DNA of 64,000 nt from Rhizobium sp. CCGE 510 (GCF_000292525.1 NZ_AEYF01000026.1:1-64000), one strand, 5' to 3'; shown: positions 45,172 to 55,421, counted from the first letter of the stretch. The notes: generated by a model not told the origin, from the sequence alone. Translations and numbers: made by a program.

Positions 45172-46268
45172 CTGTATTCGCCTGCTGCACGCAGCAGCTT
45201 GTCGCGCGGCAGCGACAGCGCATAAATGCGGGCATTGCGCCAATGCCGGTCGAGATTGAGCCCGATGCCGGCCGATGTTTCCCCTGCAAGTTCGAACAGC
45301 GCGTTTGCGGTGTCGATTGCCGTTTCCCCGGCAAGGAGTGCGGCTGCCGAGGCGGAGAAATGCGCGTCTGCCATCGCGGCCTCCACAGGATTGACCTGGG
45401 CAATGTCGAGTTTGCGGCCAGCCCGTTCCAGGGCTGCCGCCGTCGCTTCGATGCGGACCGCGCGTTCGCCGAGCTGCGCAAGGACGGCGGCGCGATCGTC
45501 AATCGCGAGATCGGTCCATGCGGCTCGCGCGATGCCGAGGCTGACGCCGGCCTTGAGCAGCAGGCCGAGCGAGATGCCGGTCGGATTTCCGGAGGAGGGG
45601 GCGGGTGCTATCGCATCGGCATTGACGTGAAGGCTGCCGATGATCGCCGTTCCCGAGCCATTGGTGCGCTGGCCAAAACCGTCCCAATCGTCGATCACCT
45701 GCATGCCTTCCGCATCGCGTGCGAGGTAGAGCGTCACCGGGCGGCTGGGCGGAGCGGTGGCGGCGGCCGCGATCCAGTCGGCGAATAGAATGCCGGGTGC
45801 CTGCCGCGTTCGCCCGCTCAGACGGTAGCCCGGGCCTTCGGCCGTAAGCTCGGCCCCTTCGGCGAAGCTGGCACCCGCAAAGCGGTCGCCGAGCAGCGCA
45901 CGGGTAAACAGCGATGCCTTCAAATCTTCGCCAGCATAGGTGCGGAGTGTTTCCAGCACGCAAAAATGGTTTTGCAGCGCTTCGCCGATCGAGGCATCGG
46001 CCTCGGCAATGATCGCAACGATTTCGGCGAGCAGCGCGTTCGGCACGTCGAGCCCTTGATGATCGGGCGGAACAGTGATCGCCGTCAGTCCCGATACCGA
46101 CAGCGCTTCGAGCTCAGCAAAGGGCAGCACGCGGTTGATGTCGCGTTCGCTCGCCTGATGCCGGAAGGCGGCGGCGAGGCCGCGGGCGGTAGATATCGCC
46201 TCCTCTTCACTTTCGATGCGATGTGCGGGAGGCCTCCCTTTATCCTGAAACTGCGATACCGTTCCCAT
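45123..46268 (-). CDS. SfnB-like acyl-CoA dehydrogenase family protein with altered C-terminus
   Basis: The 381-aa protein belongs to the acyl-CoA dehydrogenase-like flavoprotein family, closest by eye to SfnB/DszC-type sulfur-acquisition oxidoreductases: ITVPPDHQGLDVPNALLAEIVAIIAEADASIGEAL, SFAEGAELTAEG, and DRHWRNARIY near the end. The last ~15 residues (after GEY) are encoded by a dispersed repeat that supplies the stop codon, and the usual NG-containing C-terminus after HWRNAR is missing. The enzyme may be slightly truncated. A role in sulfur-compound or substrate oxidation is inferred from family only. Confidence 0.75.
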   Translation of the reverse strand: MGTVSQFQDKGRPPAHRIESEEEAISTARGLAAAFRHQASERDINRVLPFAELEALSVSGLTAITVPPDHQGLDVPNALLAEIVAIIAEADASIGEALQNHFCVLETLRTYAGEDLKASLFTRALLGDRFAGASFAEGAELTAEGPGYRLSGRTRQAPGILFADWIAAAATAPPSRPVTLYLARDAEGMQVIDDWDGFGQRTNGSGTAIIGSLHVNADAIAPAPSSGNPTGISLGLLLKAGVSLGIARAAWTDLAIDDRAAVLAQLGERAVRIEATAAALERAGRKLDIAQVNPVEAAMADAHFSASAAALLAGETAIDTANALFELAGETSAGIGLNLDRHWRNARIYALSLPRDKLLRAAGEYSALPGKMGSGFPSAIA

Positions 46269-46526
46269 CGGTCACTCTTTCCTACAGCCGCGGGCTCTTT
46301 TCAGACCCGCAAAGAACGCTGCAACAGGTTGACTCGGCGCCTCGTGCTTTCCTAAAACCGCTCCGATTTTCGGGCCGATGCGAGAGTCACAGGAGTGAGG
46401 GATCGGTCCTCGAATGATAAGGCCGGTTTTTCTACAAAACCCGAAGACTTTGAATTTTCTTACCAGCTTGATTGCCTTGTGCCCCACTCTACTTACGGTG
46501 ATGTGGGGCTTCCTTGATCGAGAGAC

Positions 46527-47306
46527 ATGATGAGCGATCCTCTTGCTCGCAACGGCGAGGTTTCGAAAATGGCACGCCAGCCGAGACCGCGTCTGACGCT
46601 GGACATCGCCGCCATCCCAACCTATGCGATTGGCGACATCCATGGGCGGTACGATCTGCTCGTCAAAGCCGAGGAGGCGATCCTGCGCGATGCCGCGCGG
46701 CTGCCGGGGCGTAAGCTGATCATTACGCTTGGCGACTATATCGACCGTGGGCCGGATTCGGCCCAGGTCATTTCTCATCTCATGGAGCCGCCGCCGGAGG
46801 ATTTCGATCGCATCTGCCTTGTCGGCAATCACGAAATTGCCATGCTCGACTACATCGATGGCTGGATCTCCTACGACGAATGGATGCGGATGGGATCGGC
46901 GGAGTCGCTCAAATCCTATGGGCTCGATCCGGAGCATCTGCCACTGGTTTTCCCCACCGGCGCAAAGCTCGATGTCTTTATCCGCCAGTCGCTGCCGCGC
47001 ACGCATATCGATTTCATGCGGGCGATGCCTGTCATGCTGGAGACTCCAAGCGTGATTTTCGCACATGCCGGCATCAATCCGAAGCTGCCGCTCGGCGAGC
47101 AGACGGATGAGGATCTGGTCATCATCCGACAGCGGTTTCTCGAAAGCCGTGTGCCCTTGCCAAAACTCGTGGTTCACGGCCATACGCCGAACGACGAGCC
47201 CGACATACGGTCGAAACGGCTCAATCTCGACACGCGCGCCTATCGCAGCGGCAAGCTCACCGTCGCCCGCTTGTGGCAGGGCAAAGTGCATCTGTTCTCC
47301 ACTTGA
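46527..47306 (+). CDS. PPP-family metallophosphatase
   Basis: The 259-aa protein has the complete Ser/Thr phosphatase (PPP) metal-site set: GDIHGRYD, GDYIDRGPDS, GNHE, FAHAGI and VHGHTP. Bacterial members act as PrpA/PrpB-like protein phosphatases or as Ap4A hydrolases; sequence alone does not decide. Two tandem ATG codons (46527 and 46530) are available. It is monocistronic, and converges with the RND gene only 28 bp away. Confidence 0.88.
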   Translation: MMSDPLARNGEVSKMARQPRPRLTLDIAAIPTYAIGDIHGRYDLLVKAEEAILRDAARLPGRKLIITLGDYIDRGPDSAQVISHLMEPPPEDFDRICLVGNHEIAMLDYIDGWISYDEWMRMGSAESLKSYGLDPEHLPLVFPTGAKLDVFIRQSLPRTHIDFMRAMPVMLETPSVIFAHAGINPKLPLGEQTDEDLVIIRQRFLESRVPLPKLVVHGHTPNDEPDIRSKRLNLDTRAYRSGKLTVARLWQGKVHLFST

Positions 47307-47334
47307 TTTCCGCCTCGGCCGCCTGTCGAAACAA

Positions 47335-50300
47335 TCAGACCGCTTCCCTTTCCGTCGGGATGGCTTCGACCGGCTCTTCAGCCGGCCGTTTCCGGCGCCA
47401 GCCGCGCAGCACGACGTAGAAGACCGGCGTCAGGAACAGGCCGAAGATCGTCACACCCAGCATGCCCGAAAAGACGGCGGTGCCGAGCGACTGGCGCATT
47501 TCGGCGCCGGGGCCGGTGGCGATGGCCAGCGGCAGAACACCGAAAATGAAGGCGAATGCCGTCATCAGGATCGGGCGCAGGCGAAGATGGCTTGCCTCGA
47601 TGGCCGCCTCCACCGGCGACTTGCCCTCGTCTTCCGCTTGCCTGGCAAACTCGACGATCAGGATGGCGTTCTTGGCTGCAAGGCCGATGAGGACGATCAG
47701 GCCGATCTGAGTCAGGACGTTGTTGTCCATCCCCCTCAGCGAGACCCCGATCAGCGCCGCGAGCACAGCAAGCGGCACGATCAGAATGATCGCCAGCGGC
47801 AGAACCCAGCTTTCATATTGCGCCGCCAGCGCCAGGAAGACGAAGACGACCGACAGGGCAAAGATGTATATGGCGGTATTGCCGGTGTGGGTCTCCTGAT
47901 AGGCAAGTTCCGTCCATTCGAAGGTCGTCCCTTGCGGCAGGATCTTTGCCGCCAGGGCTTCCATCTTCGCGATGGCATCGCCGGTCGATGTGCCGGGCGT
48001 CGGATTGCCCTGAAGCGGCACCGAAACATACATATTGTACCGTTGGACAAGCGCCGGGCCGCTGGCATCCTGGATATCCATCAACGTTCCAAGCGGAACC
48101 AGCGCGCCGGTCGCCGAGCGAACCTTCAGGGCCAGGATGTCTTCCCTGTCCATGCGATATTGCCGGTCGGCCTGGGCGCGAACCTGGTAGACGCGGCCGA
48201 ACGCATTGAAATCGTTAACGTAGGCAACACCAAGATTGATGGAAAGCGCGTTGAAAATATTGGGGATCGGCACATTCAGGAAGCGTGCCTTGTCACGGTC
48301 GATCGCCAGGAAGTATTGCGGGCTCGCATCGGAGAATGTCGTAAAGACGCCGGTCAGCCCTTCGGTCGTCGCTGCCGCACCCATCATCTGGCGGGCGAGG
48401 CCGAGCACGCGCGTCATGTCGGCGTTTTCAAGATCCGATATCTGCATCTTGAAGCCGCCGGAATTGCCGACGCCACGCACGGATGGCGGTGGGATGGCGA
48501 TGATGAAGGCTTCCTGGATGCTTTGCAGCTTGCCGTAAAGCTCGCCGATGATCTTGTTGGCGTTCTCTCCGCCTTCTTCACGTTCGGCAAAGGATTTGAA
48601 CGGAACGAAGACGACGCCGGCATTCGAGGCATTGGTGAATGTCGCGCCGCTGAAGCCGGCAAATTGCACGGCGTTGCCGACGCCGGGCACGGTGCGGGCG
48701 ATATCCCCCACCTGTTTGACCACGGCATCGGTCCGCGCAAGCGAGGCGCCGTCCGGCAGCTGTATGACGATGATCGCGTAACCCTGGTCCATGGTCGGGA
48801 TGAAGCCCGCGGGAACTTTCGTGCCCATGTACCAGGTTGCTCCGAGCAGGCAGACGAAGGTAACCATCGCCGCGGTCAATCCGACCCAGCTGCTGACCAG
48901 ATGCCGGACGGTCCATGAATAGCCGGAACTCAGCCGATCGAATCCATGATTGAAGCCGTCTGCGAGACCTCTTCCCAGGCGTGACGCAATATTCGTGCGT
49001 TTGGCTTCATGGTCATGGCTTTTCAGCAATATGCCTGCGAGCGCAGGCGAAAGCGTCAGCGAATTCAACGCCGATATCGCTGTTGTAACTGAGATCGTCA
49101 CCGCGAACTGCCGGTAGAACTGGCCTGATATGCCGGGGATGAAGGCTGTCGGCACGAACACGGCGATCAGCACCAGCGAGATGGCGACGACGGCGGTTCC
49201 GACTTCGTTCATGGTGACGTGGGACGCCTGTTTCGGCGTCATCCCGCGCGCCAGGTTGCGCTCGACGTTTTCCACGACCACGATCGCATCGTCGACGACG
49301 ATACCGATCGCCAGCACTAGGCCGAACAGGGTGAGCATGTTGAGCGAGAAGCCGAATGCCAGCAGCACGGCGAAGGTGCCGATCAACGATACGGGGATGG
49401 CAATGATCGGAATGATCGCGGTTCGCCAGGATTGCAGGAAGACTAGAACGACGATCGCCACCAGGATGGCCGCCTCGGCGATGGTCCTGTAGACCTCGGT
49501 GATCGAATCCGAGATGAATTCGGTCGTGTCATAGACAATGCGGTATTCCAGGCCCGGCGGGAAATTCTGCGAGACGTCCTTCATGATCGTCTGGATCTGA
49601 TGGGCCGTGTCGAGCGCGTTGCTTCCCGGCCGGGCGAAGATGCCGAGAGCGACTGCGGGATCGTTGTTGAGATAACTGTTGGTGACGTAGTCCTGCGCGC
49701 CGAGTTCGATACGGGCGACATCCTGCAACTGAACAAGTCGACCCGCTGTCGTCGATTTCACGATGACATATCGGAACTCTCGGGCATCGGAGAAGCGCCC
49801 TTCCGTTCGTACCGTATATTCGAATGCATTCTTGCCGGTTACGGGCGGGGCACCGATCTTGCCGCCCGAAACCTGGACGTTCTGATCTCTCAGCGCGGCG
49901 ACGACGTCATCGGATGTCATCCCATAGGCGGAGAGCTTTTCCGGGTCCAGCCAGATTCGCATCGAATACTGGCGCTCACCGAAGAGCTGAACGTCGCCGA
50001 CGCCGTCAAGGCGGACGAGAACGTCGCGGATGCGGTTGCGGGCGTAGTTCGAGACGTAAAGCTGGTCATAGCGGTGCGACGGCGACAGCAGGTGCACCAC
50101 CATCATCAGATCAGGCGAACTCTTGTCGGTGGTCACCCCAAGGCGCTGAACTTCCTCGGGAAGACGGGGAAGGGCGATGGAAACGCGGTTCTGAACAAGC
50201 ACCTGGACCTTGTCGAGATCGGTGCCGAGCTTGAAGGTGATCGTCAACGACATGGCGCCGTCGGCGCTGGAATACGAGGACATGTAAAGCATGTCTTCGA

Positions 50301-50520
50301 CACCGTTGATCTGTTGTTCAAGCGGCGTCGAGACGGTATCGGCGATCGTCTGCGGGTCGGCGCCGGGATAGGAGGTGCGCACGACAATGGTCGGCGGCGC
50401 GATCTCGGGATATTGGGACACCGGCAATTGCGTGTAGGCAATGCTGCCGACGACGAGAAAAAGGATTGAGATGACGGCCGCAAAGATCGGCCGGTCCACG
50501 AAAAAATGAGCAAATCTCAT
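47335..50520 (-). CDS. RND multidrug efflux pump (HAE1 family)
   Basis: The 1061-aa inner-membrane protein has 12 helices and two large periplasmic loops, beginning FAHFFVDRPIFAAVISILFL. TM4 keeps the proton-relay pair in GIVVDDAIVVVENVERN. Typical AcrB/MexF length and the PEIAPPTIVVRTSYPGAD motif mark HAE1 drug pumps. The start overlaps the upstream membrane-fusion gene stop by 4 nt. No TolC-type channel is encoded nearby, so it should use one encoded elsewhere. Confidence 0.94.
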   Translation of the reverse strand: MRFAHFFVDRPIFAAVISILFLVVGSIAYTQLPVSQYPEIAPPTIVVRTSYPGADPQTIADTVSTPLEQQINGVEDMLYMSSYSSADGAMSLTITFKLGTDLDKVQVLVQNRVSIALPRLPEEVQRLGVTTDKSSPDLMMVVHLLSPSHRYDQLYVSNYARNRIRDVLVRLDGVGDVQLFGERQYSMRIWLDPEKLSAYGMTSDDVVAALRDQNVQVSGGKIGAPPVTGKNAFEYTVRTEGRFSDAREFRYVIVKSTTAGRLVQLQDVARIELGAQDYVTNSYLNNDPAVALGIFARPGSNALDTAHQIQTIMKDVSQNFPPGLEYRIVYDTTEFISDSITEVYRTIAEAAILVAIVVLVFLQSWRTAIIPIIAIPVSLIGTFAVLLAFGFSLNMLTLFGLVLAIGIVVDDAIVVVENVERNLARGMTPKQASHVTMNEVGTAVVAISLVLIAVFVPTAFIPGISGQFYRQFAVTISVTTAISALNSLTLSPALAGILLKSHDHEAKRTNIASRLGRGLADGFNHGFDRLSSGYSWTVRHLVSSWVGLTAAMVTFVCLLGATWYMGTKVPAGFIPTMDQGYAIIVIQLPDGASLARTDAVVKQVGDIARTVPGVGNAVQFAGFSGATFTNASNAGVVFVPFKSFAEREEGGENANKIIGELYGKLQSIQEAFIIAIPPPSVRGVGNSGGFKMQISDLENADMTRVLGLARQMMGAAATTEGLTGVFTTFSDASPQYFLAIDRDKARFLNVPIPNIFNALSINLGVAYVNDFNAFGRVYQVRAQADRQYRMDREDILALKVRSATGALVPLGTLMDIQDASGPALVQRYNMYVSVPLQGNPTPGTSTGDAIAKMEALAAKILPQGTTFEWTELAYQETHTGNTAIYIFALSVVFVFLALAAQYESWVLPLAIILIVPLAVLAALIGVSLRGMDNNVLTQIGLIVLIGLAAKNAILIVEFARQAEDEGKSPVEAAIEASHLRLRPILMTAFAFIFGVLPLAIATGPGAEMRQSLGTAVFSGMLGVTIFGLFLTPVFYVVLRGWRRKRPAEEPVEAIPTEREAV

Positions 50521-51695
50521 TGTCCGCTCTCCGCGCCGGCGGTTTCCGGCGCAGTGTCCTGCCGCTCCTGCGGCAGTTCGGTCATCTGAGGCGTGATCTT
50601 CGCACCCGGTCGGGCGCGCATCAGGCCGTTGACGATGATCGTCTCGCTGCCGTCGAGGCCCTCGCGGATGACGCGGTAGCCGTAAAGCCGCGGTCCGGGT
50701 CTGACCGGTTTGGTCGAAACCGTGCCGTCCGTTGCGACGACATAAACGACGCGCTCGTTTTGATCCGAACCGATTGCCTCGTCGGGGACGAGAATGGCCT
50801 GGTAGGTGTTGGAGGCTTCGACCTGAATGCGACCAAAAAGGCCTGGCTGAAGGACCAGATCGGGATTGGGGAAGCGAGCGCGAAGACGAATGGTGCCGCT
50901 CTGATTGTCGACGCGGTTCTCAGCGAAATCGAGCTTTCCCTTGAATGGTTTGGCAGAGGGATCCGAGATCGTGACGGATACATCCAATCCGCCACCGCCC
51001 AACTGGAGATCCTTGCCCATTTTGCGCGCCGTGTCGGCGAAATTCAGCAGGCGGCGCTCATCGACGTCGAAATAGAAATCGATCGGGTCGAGCGAAACGA
51101 TGGTCGTGAGTACGGTCTGGTCGGTCTGCACAAGGTTGCCGGCCGAGATCAGCCGGCGGTCGATGCGGCCACTGAGCGGCGCTTTGATCTCGGTGTATTC
51201 CATGTCGAGGGAAGCCCGATCGGCTGCGGCCTGCGCGCCGCGGACATTGGCCTCGGCCGAATCGAATTCGCGGCGGCGATCATCCAGCGTCTGCGCCGAC
51301 TGGCTGCCGCTCGCAGCAAGCGATTGCGCGCGCTTATACTGCGCATCGGCAAAGACCTGAGCCGACTGCGACGCCTCGAGCGTCGCCTTTGCCTGGCTGA
51401 GCGCGGTTACGAAGGGTCTCTGGTCGATGACGAAGAGCAGATCGCCCTGCTTGACCAATGCACCGTCCTGGAAATGGATTTCCTGCAGATATCCACCAAC
51501 GCGCGAGCGAACGGAGACTTCGTCGACCGGTTCGAAGCGGCCGATGAATTCGTCACTGTCGATGACATCGCGAACGACCGGCTTGGCGACGGTGACCGGC
51601 GGAGGGGCAGACGGTGCGCCCTGCGCCATCGCGGTCAGAGGCATGAACGTGGTGATGCAGCCGAGCATCAATATCCGTCGAAGCACGTAACTCAT
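50517..51695 (-). CDS. RND periplasmic adaptor (membrane fusion protein)
   Basis: The 392-aa periplasmic adaptor has a signal sequence (LMLGCITTFMPLTAMAQ), a barrel-sandwich with VRSRVGGYLQEIHFQDGALVKQGDLLF, an alpha-hairpin (about 100-160), the lipoyl return LSGRIDRRLISAGNLV and a C-terminal membrane-proximal domain. No lipoprotein Cys is evident. It links the pump encoded just downstream to an outer-membrane channel. No regulator gene is adjacent; the 258-bp gap upstream is its promoter region. Confidence 0.92.
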   Translation of the reverse strand: MSYVLRRILMLGCITTFMPLTAMAQGAPSAPPPVTVAKPVVRDVIDSDEFIGRFEPVDEVSVRSRVGGYLQEIHFQDGALVKQGDLLFVIDQRPFVTALSQAKATLEASQSAQVFADAQYKRAQSLAASGSQSAQTLDDRRREFDSAEANVRGAQAAADRASLDMEYTEIKAPLSGRIDRRLISAGNLVQTDQTVLTTIVSLDPIDFYFDVDERRLLNFADTARKMGKDLQLGGGGLDVSVTISDPSAKPFKGKLDFAENRVDNQSGTIRLRARFPNPDLVLQPGLFGRIQVEASNTYQAILVPDEAIGSDQNERVVYVVATDGTVSTKPVRPGPRLYGYRVIREGLDGSETIIVNGLMRARPGAKITPQMTELPQERQDTAPETAGAESGQ

Positions 51696-51953
51696 ACCGG
51701 TCCCTCCAATCGCAACGGCTTAGACTGCCGCCGAACTTAAGATAAGGTGATGCTATTCATGTCTTGCTGCTTTGAACGAAGGCCTCGGCCCCCGTGATTT
51801 CCCCCGGCGCTCAATCCATCGGAGGGAAGGCCGGCATACAATGCAAATCGGAAAAATCGTAACCTATGGAACCGGATATAAACGGCAGCGGCGAAAAATA
51901 GCAAATACCAATTGGCTCCGGTTCCTAAATCCATCAAAACGTCATGGGTGGCG

Positions 51954-53498
51954 TCAGCTCTCGACGATCTCGTCGCGGCCGGGCGGCAGGACGGCGAGTT
52001 CGGCCCAATCGAGCTCCTGTTCCAGCATGTGAAAAACATCGTCGTCGATCTCGTCGGCATGGCGCATCGCCGCCAGTCTGCGGCGTTTGGCGGCAATGAC
52101 GTTACGGCGCTGCTTGTCCAACCTGCTGACCTCGCGCGGGTGTTTTCCGTCGGCGGCGATCTCACGTTCGGAAGTATAGACCTCGCGTAGGATATGGGCG
52201 GATTTATCCTGGTCGTCGGCGAGCTCGGCAAGCGCTGCATCGATCAACGCGACGCGGGCTCTGACGAGGTCGCGGTCCAGCGAAATGTCCGGTTCGAATT
52301 TCAGGAAACGGATCAGCGGTCCGAGCGTCAGCCCTTGGACGATGAGCGTGCCGAGAACGACGGCCAGCGCGCTGAGCAGAATGACGTCGCGATCGGGGAA
52401 GTCGATCGGCAGAGCGAGCGCGGTTGCCAGCGTAACGAGTCCGCGCATGCCGCACCAACCGGCAAGCAGGCTGGTCGCAAATGTCGGAACGGCTTGTGTC
52501 GTGTGTCCGCGCGCGGCGAGAAAGGTCACCACGCGATTATAGAAGAGTACCCAGGCCAGGCGGACGGCGACAACGGTGATGAAGACCGCGGCGGCGAAGG
52601 TGATGGCGAAACTCAGGCGGCCGGGATCGAGGTCGAGAACGATCTGCCGGGCCTGCAGGCCCATCAGCAGAAAGACGAGCACGTTGAGCAGGAAGACCGC
52701 TGCCTCCCAGACCGAATAGGAATGAATGCGGTGGCGGGCGGTCTGCCGTTCGGGCATGTAGCGGGCGATCACCATGGCGTAGACGACGATCGCCAGAATG
52801 GCCGACAGGTGAAGCCGCTCGGCGATGATCCAGGTGCCGAAGGTGGCGACGAATTCGAGCAGGGTGCCACCAAGCGTGCCGGCGAGCCTCAGGCCGACGA
52901 TCATGTAGAGGCGGCCCATGAAATAACCGAGGATGAGGCCGCCAGGTATGGCGAGCGCCAGTTGCGCCAGAACGCCGGCGAAGAAGGCGGGACTTGCGGC
53001 GGCGGCCACCGCGGCGCTGAAGATCAGGAGCGCGACGGCGTCGTTGAGCAGGCTTTCGCCCTTCAGGATCACGTAAGTCTGGCGCGGTAGGGTGAAGCGA
53101 TCGAGCATGGCGGTCGCCGCTGCGGCATCCGGCGGCGCGACGATGGCGCCGAGTGCGACAGCAGCGGCAAGCGGCAGGCCGGCCATCGTCACGCTGACGG
53201 TGGCGACGGCGGCGGCTGTCAGGATCACGGCGATGGCGGCGAGTGAGAAGAGCGGCAACCAGTTTCGTCGCAATGTCCTCGGCGGCAGATCATAGGCGGC
53301 ATCGAAGAGCACGGGTGCCACCAGCAGCGCCAGTGCAAGTTCCGGATCGATCGCGACCTCGGGCGCCCACGGCACGGCGGCGACGATGACGCCGGCGATC
53401 GCCAGCATGGTCGGATATGGAATCTGGAACTTTCTGGAGAATTGCAGAAAGACGATCGCCACCAGCAGCAGCGTCAACATGCTTTCGAAGAACGCCAT
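51954..53498 (-). CDS. CPA1 family Na+(K+)/H+ antiporter
   Basis: The 514-aa protein has about 12 hydrophobic helices, then a ~110-aa hydrophilic C-terminal tail. GAIVAPPDAAAATAML and GESLLNDAVALLIF are the CPA1 ion-binding regions (Asp in the second). I start at ATG 53498 with GGGGAG 4 nt upstream. NhaP-type members exchange Na+ or K+ for H+ and support pH and salt tolerance. It is divergent from the MarR-EmrAB operon. Confidence 0.88.
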   Translation of the reverse strand: MAFFESMLTLLLVAIVFLQFSRKFQIPYPTMLAIAGVIVAAVPWAPEVAIDPELALALLVAPVLFDAAYDLPPRTLRRNWLPLFSLAAIAVILTAAAVATVSVTMAGLPLAAAVALGAIVAPPDAAAATAMLDRFTLPRQTYVILKGESLLNDAVALLIFSAAVAAAASPAFFAGVLAQLALAIPGGLILGYFMGRLYMIVGLRLAGTLGGTLLEFVATFGTWIIAERLHLSAILAIVVYAMVIARYMPERQTARHRIHSYSVWEAAVFLLNVLVFLLMGLQARQIVLDLDPGRLSFAITFAAAVFITVVAVRLAWVLFYNRVVTFLAARGHTTQAVPTFATSLLAGWCGMRGLVTLATALALPIDFPDRDVILLSALAVVLGTLIVQGLTLGPLIRFLKFEPDISLDRDLVRARVALIDAALAELADDQDKSAHILREVYTSEREIAADGKHPREVSRLDKQRRNVIAAKRRRLAAMRHADEIDDDVFHMLEQELDWAELAVLPPGRDEIVES

Positions 53499-53704
53499 CG
53501 AGCTCCCCAATGCGCGCCTCTGACGGAGGCTGCTCCTGTTGCGGAACTAGGGCGGAGCTCAGCCACGGCTACCGTCTGGCATCTCGAAAGGGCAACACGG
53601 GCGCCGCAGGATAGGCTCGGCCGGCCTGCGGCATTTTCGCCGCGGCGGCCGAATTTGCCCTCCATACCCTTGTGCAGCGCACAAGCTCAATATATCTACC
53701 CATA

Positions 53705-53722
53705 TTATAAGTATGCTTATAA
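53705..53722. promoter_or_regulatory. MarR-type palindromic operator
   Basis: TTATAAG-TATG-CTTATAA is a perfect 7-bp inverted repeat of the size MarR dimers bind, 18 bp before the MarR start codon. It lies where the regulator could repress its own operon and possibly the divergent antiporter gene. Confidence 0.6.
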
Positions 53723-53740
53723 ATAACGTCACGGGTTTTC

Positions 53741-54205
53741 ATGAACGCCACTCCTACCCTCGGCTTCCTTCTCCACGACGTCGCGCGGCTGCTGCGCAAG
53801 CGGTTCGAGCAGCGTGCGAAGTGCCTTGGGCTGACCCGATCGCAATGGCAGACGCTTGCCTATCTCTCGAACAACGAAGGCATCCATCAAAGCGGCCTTG
53901 CCGAAATCCTCGAGGTCGAGCCGATCACGCTGGTGCGCATCCTCGACAAACTCGCCGAACGCGGACTGATCGAGCGCCGTCAGCACCCGACCGACCGGCG
54001 CATCTGGCTGCTCTACATGCGCGAGGAGGCGCATCCGCTGCTCGCCGAAATGCGCGAGATTGGCGACACCACCCGCGCGGAAGCGCTGCAAAGCGTTTCG
54101 GCCGAACAGCGAGAGCAGCTTTTCCACACCCTATCCGTAATGAAGACGAACCTGGTTCAGGCATGCCGGAGCCCGGTTGACGAGAACGAGACGAATGATG
54201 GCTGA
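53741..54205 (+). CDS. MarR-family repressor of the EmrAB-type operon
   Basis: The 154-aa protein has the MarR winged HTH: GLTRSQWQTLAYLSNNEGIHQSGLAEILEVEPITLVRILDKLAERGLIERRQHPTDRRIW, seen here as consecutive helices and wing (in pieces: SQWQTLAYL, EVEPITLVRILDKL, RRQHPTDRR). MarR proteins release DNA on binding drugs or phenolics. Its stop overlaps the EmrA-like start, and a palindrome sits just upstream. Confidence 0.9.
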   Translation: MNATPTLGFLLHDVARLLRKRFEQRAKCLGLTRSQWQTLAYLSNNEGIHQSGLAEILEVEPITLVRILDKLAERGLIERRQHPTDRRIWLLYMREEAHPLLAEMREIGDTTRAEALQSVSAEQREQLFHTLSVMKTNLVQACRSPVDENETNDG

Positions 54206-55421
54206 TCAATCCCCCCTCCGCGTCGTTGCCGACGCCAATACCAAGACACCTGTCGAAGAAAACCAGGCGAAACAGCAGGAAACGGTGGCCGAAGCGCCTT
54301 CATCCAATTCAGCGCCGGCTGCCGCCGTGGCTGCGCCTGGCGGCATAAAGGTCCGCCGCCGGCGCAGTCTCACGCGGCCGATCCTGTTCGCCCTGCTGCC
54401 GGTGGCACTCGTCGTCGGAGGCTACTATTACGTCAATGGCGGCCAGGTGATGTCGACCGACAACGCCTATCTCCAAGCCGACATGGTTGGGCTTACCACC
54501 GATGTCTCGGGTATCGTCGAGCAGATCGACGTGCACGAGAACGAGGCGGTCAAGGCCGGGCAGGTGCTCTTCAGCCTCAGAGCCGATTCCTTCAAGATCG
54601 CGCTCGATGGCGCTAAGGCGCAGCTCGGCGTGCAGCGCAACCAGATCATGAATCTCAAGGCCAGCTATCAGCAGTCTCTGGCCGAGATCATCCAGGCGCA
54701 AGCCGATCTGCCTTATTACCAGGATCAGTTCGACCGGCAGCAGAACCTCGTCAACAATGGCAGCGCGACGCAATCGGCCTATGACGAGGCTAAGCATAAT
54801 CTCGATGCCGCTGAGCAGAAAGTGACTGTCGCCAAGGCGGAAGCCGCAACCACGCTTGCGCAGCTCGGCGGTTCTGCCGATCAGCCGATCGAGCAGAATC
54901 CGCTCTACCTGCAGGCCAAGTCGAATGTCGACAATGCCCAGCGCGAACTCGACCACAGCGTCGTCAAGGCGCCGTTCGACGGCATCGTTACCAATGTCAA
55001 CGCGCTGCAGGTCGGCTCCTACCTGCAGGCTTCGCAGCAGGCATTCTCGCTCGTTGCCACCGATCATCTGTGGATCGCCGCCAGCCCGAAGGAAACCGAG
55101 CTTACCTATGTCAAATCAGGCCAGACGGCCGAGATTTACGTCGACACCTATCCCGGCGTGATATGGAAGGGCAGGATCGAGAGCATCAGCCCGGCCTCCG
55201 GCTCCAGCTTCTCGCTGTTGCCGGCGCAGAACACCACGGGCAACTGGGTGAAGGTCGTCCAGCGCATTCCGATGCGCGTCAGCATCGAAGACACCGAAGG
55301 CAAGCCGCCGCTTCGTGTCGGCATGAGCACTGTGGTCGATGTCGAGACCGGTCATGCCCGCGGCCTGCCCGATTTTGTCAACAAGCTTCTGGGCCGGCCT
55401 CAGGGCAAGGATCATGAATAA
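54195..55421 (+). CDS. EmrA-type HlyD membrane fusion protein
   Basis: The 408-aa protein has a hydrophilic N-terminal leader rich in Lys/Gln/Ala, one transmembrane helix at about 62-78 (FALLPVALVVGGYYYV), then the HlyD/EmrA periplasmic adaptor: STDNAYLQADMVGLTTDVSG, IVEQIDVHENEAVKAGQVLF and a coiled coil (about 135-215). The start overlaps the MarR stop; tandem ATG at 54195/54198 are both possible. It works with the downstream MFS pump. Confidence 0.9.
   Translation: MMADQSPLRVVADANTKTPVEENQAKQQETVAEAPSSNSAPAAAVAAPGGIKVRRRRSLTRPILFALLPVALVVGGYYYVNGGQVMSTDNAYLQADMVGLTTDVSGIVEQIDVHENEAVKAGQVLFSLRADSFKIALDGAKAQLGVQRNQIMNLKASYQQSLAEIIQAQADLPYYQDQFDRQQNLVNNGSATQSAYDEAKHNLDAAEQKVTVAKAEAATTLAQLGGSADQPIEQNPLYLQAKSNVDNAQRELDHSVVKAPFDGIVTNVNALQVGSYLQASQQAFSLVATDHLWIAASPKETELTYVKSGQTAEIYVDTYPGVIWKGRIESISPASGSSFSLLPAQNTTGNWVKVVQRIPMRVSIEDTEGKPPLRVGMSTVVDVETGHARGLPDFVNKLLGRPQGKDHE

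Noticed and set aside
47065..48918. 617-codon plus-strand frame over the RND pump
   Set aside because: Antisense of a highly conserved gene; composition is His/Arg/Asp-rich with no recognisable domain.
51868..51925. 8-bp inverted repeat GGAACCGG / CCGGTTCC upstream of the RND adaptor gene
   Set aside because: The arms are 42 bp apart with no supporting loop structure or known operator; probably chance.
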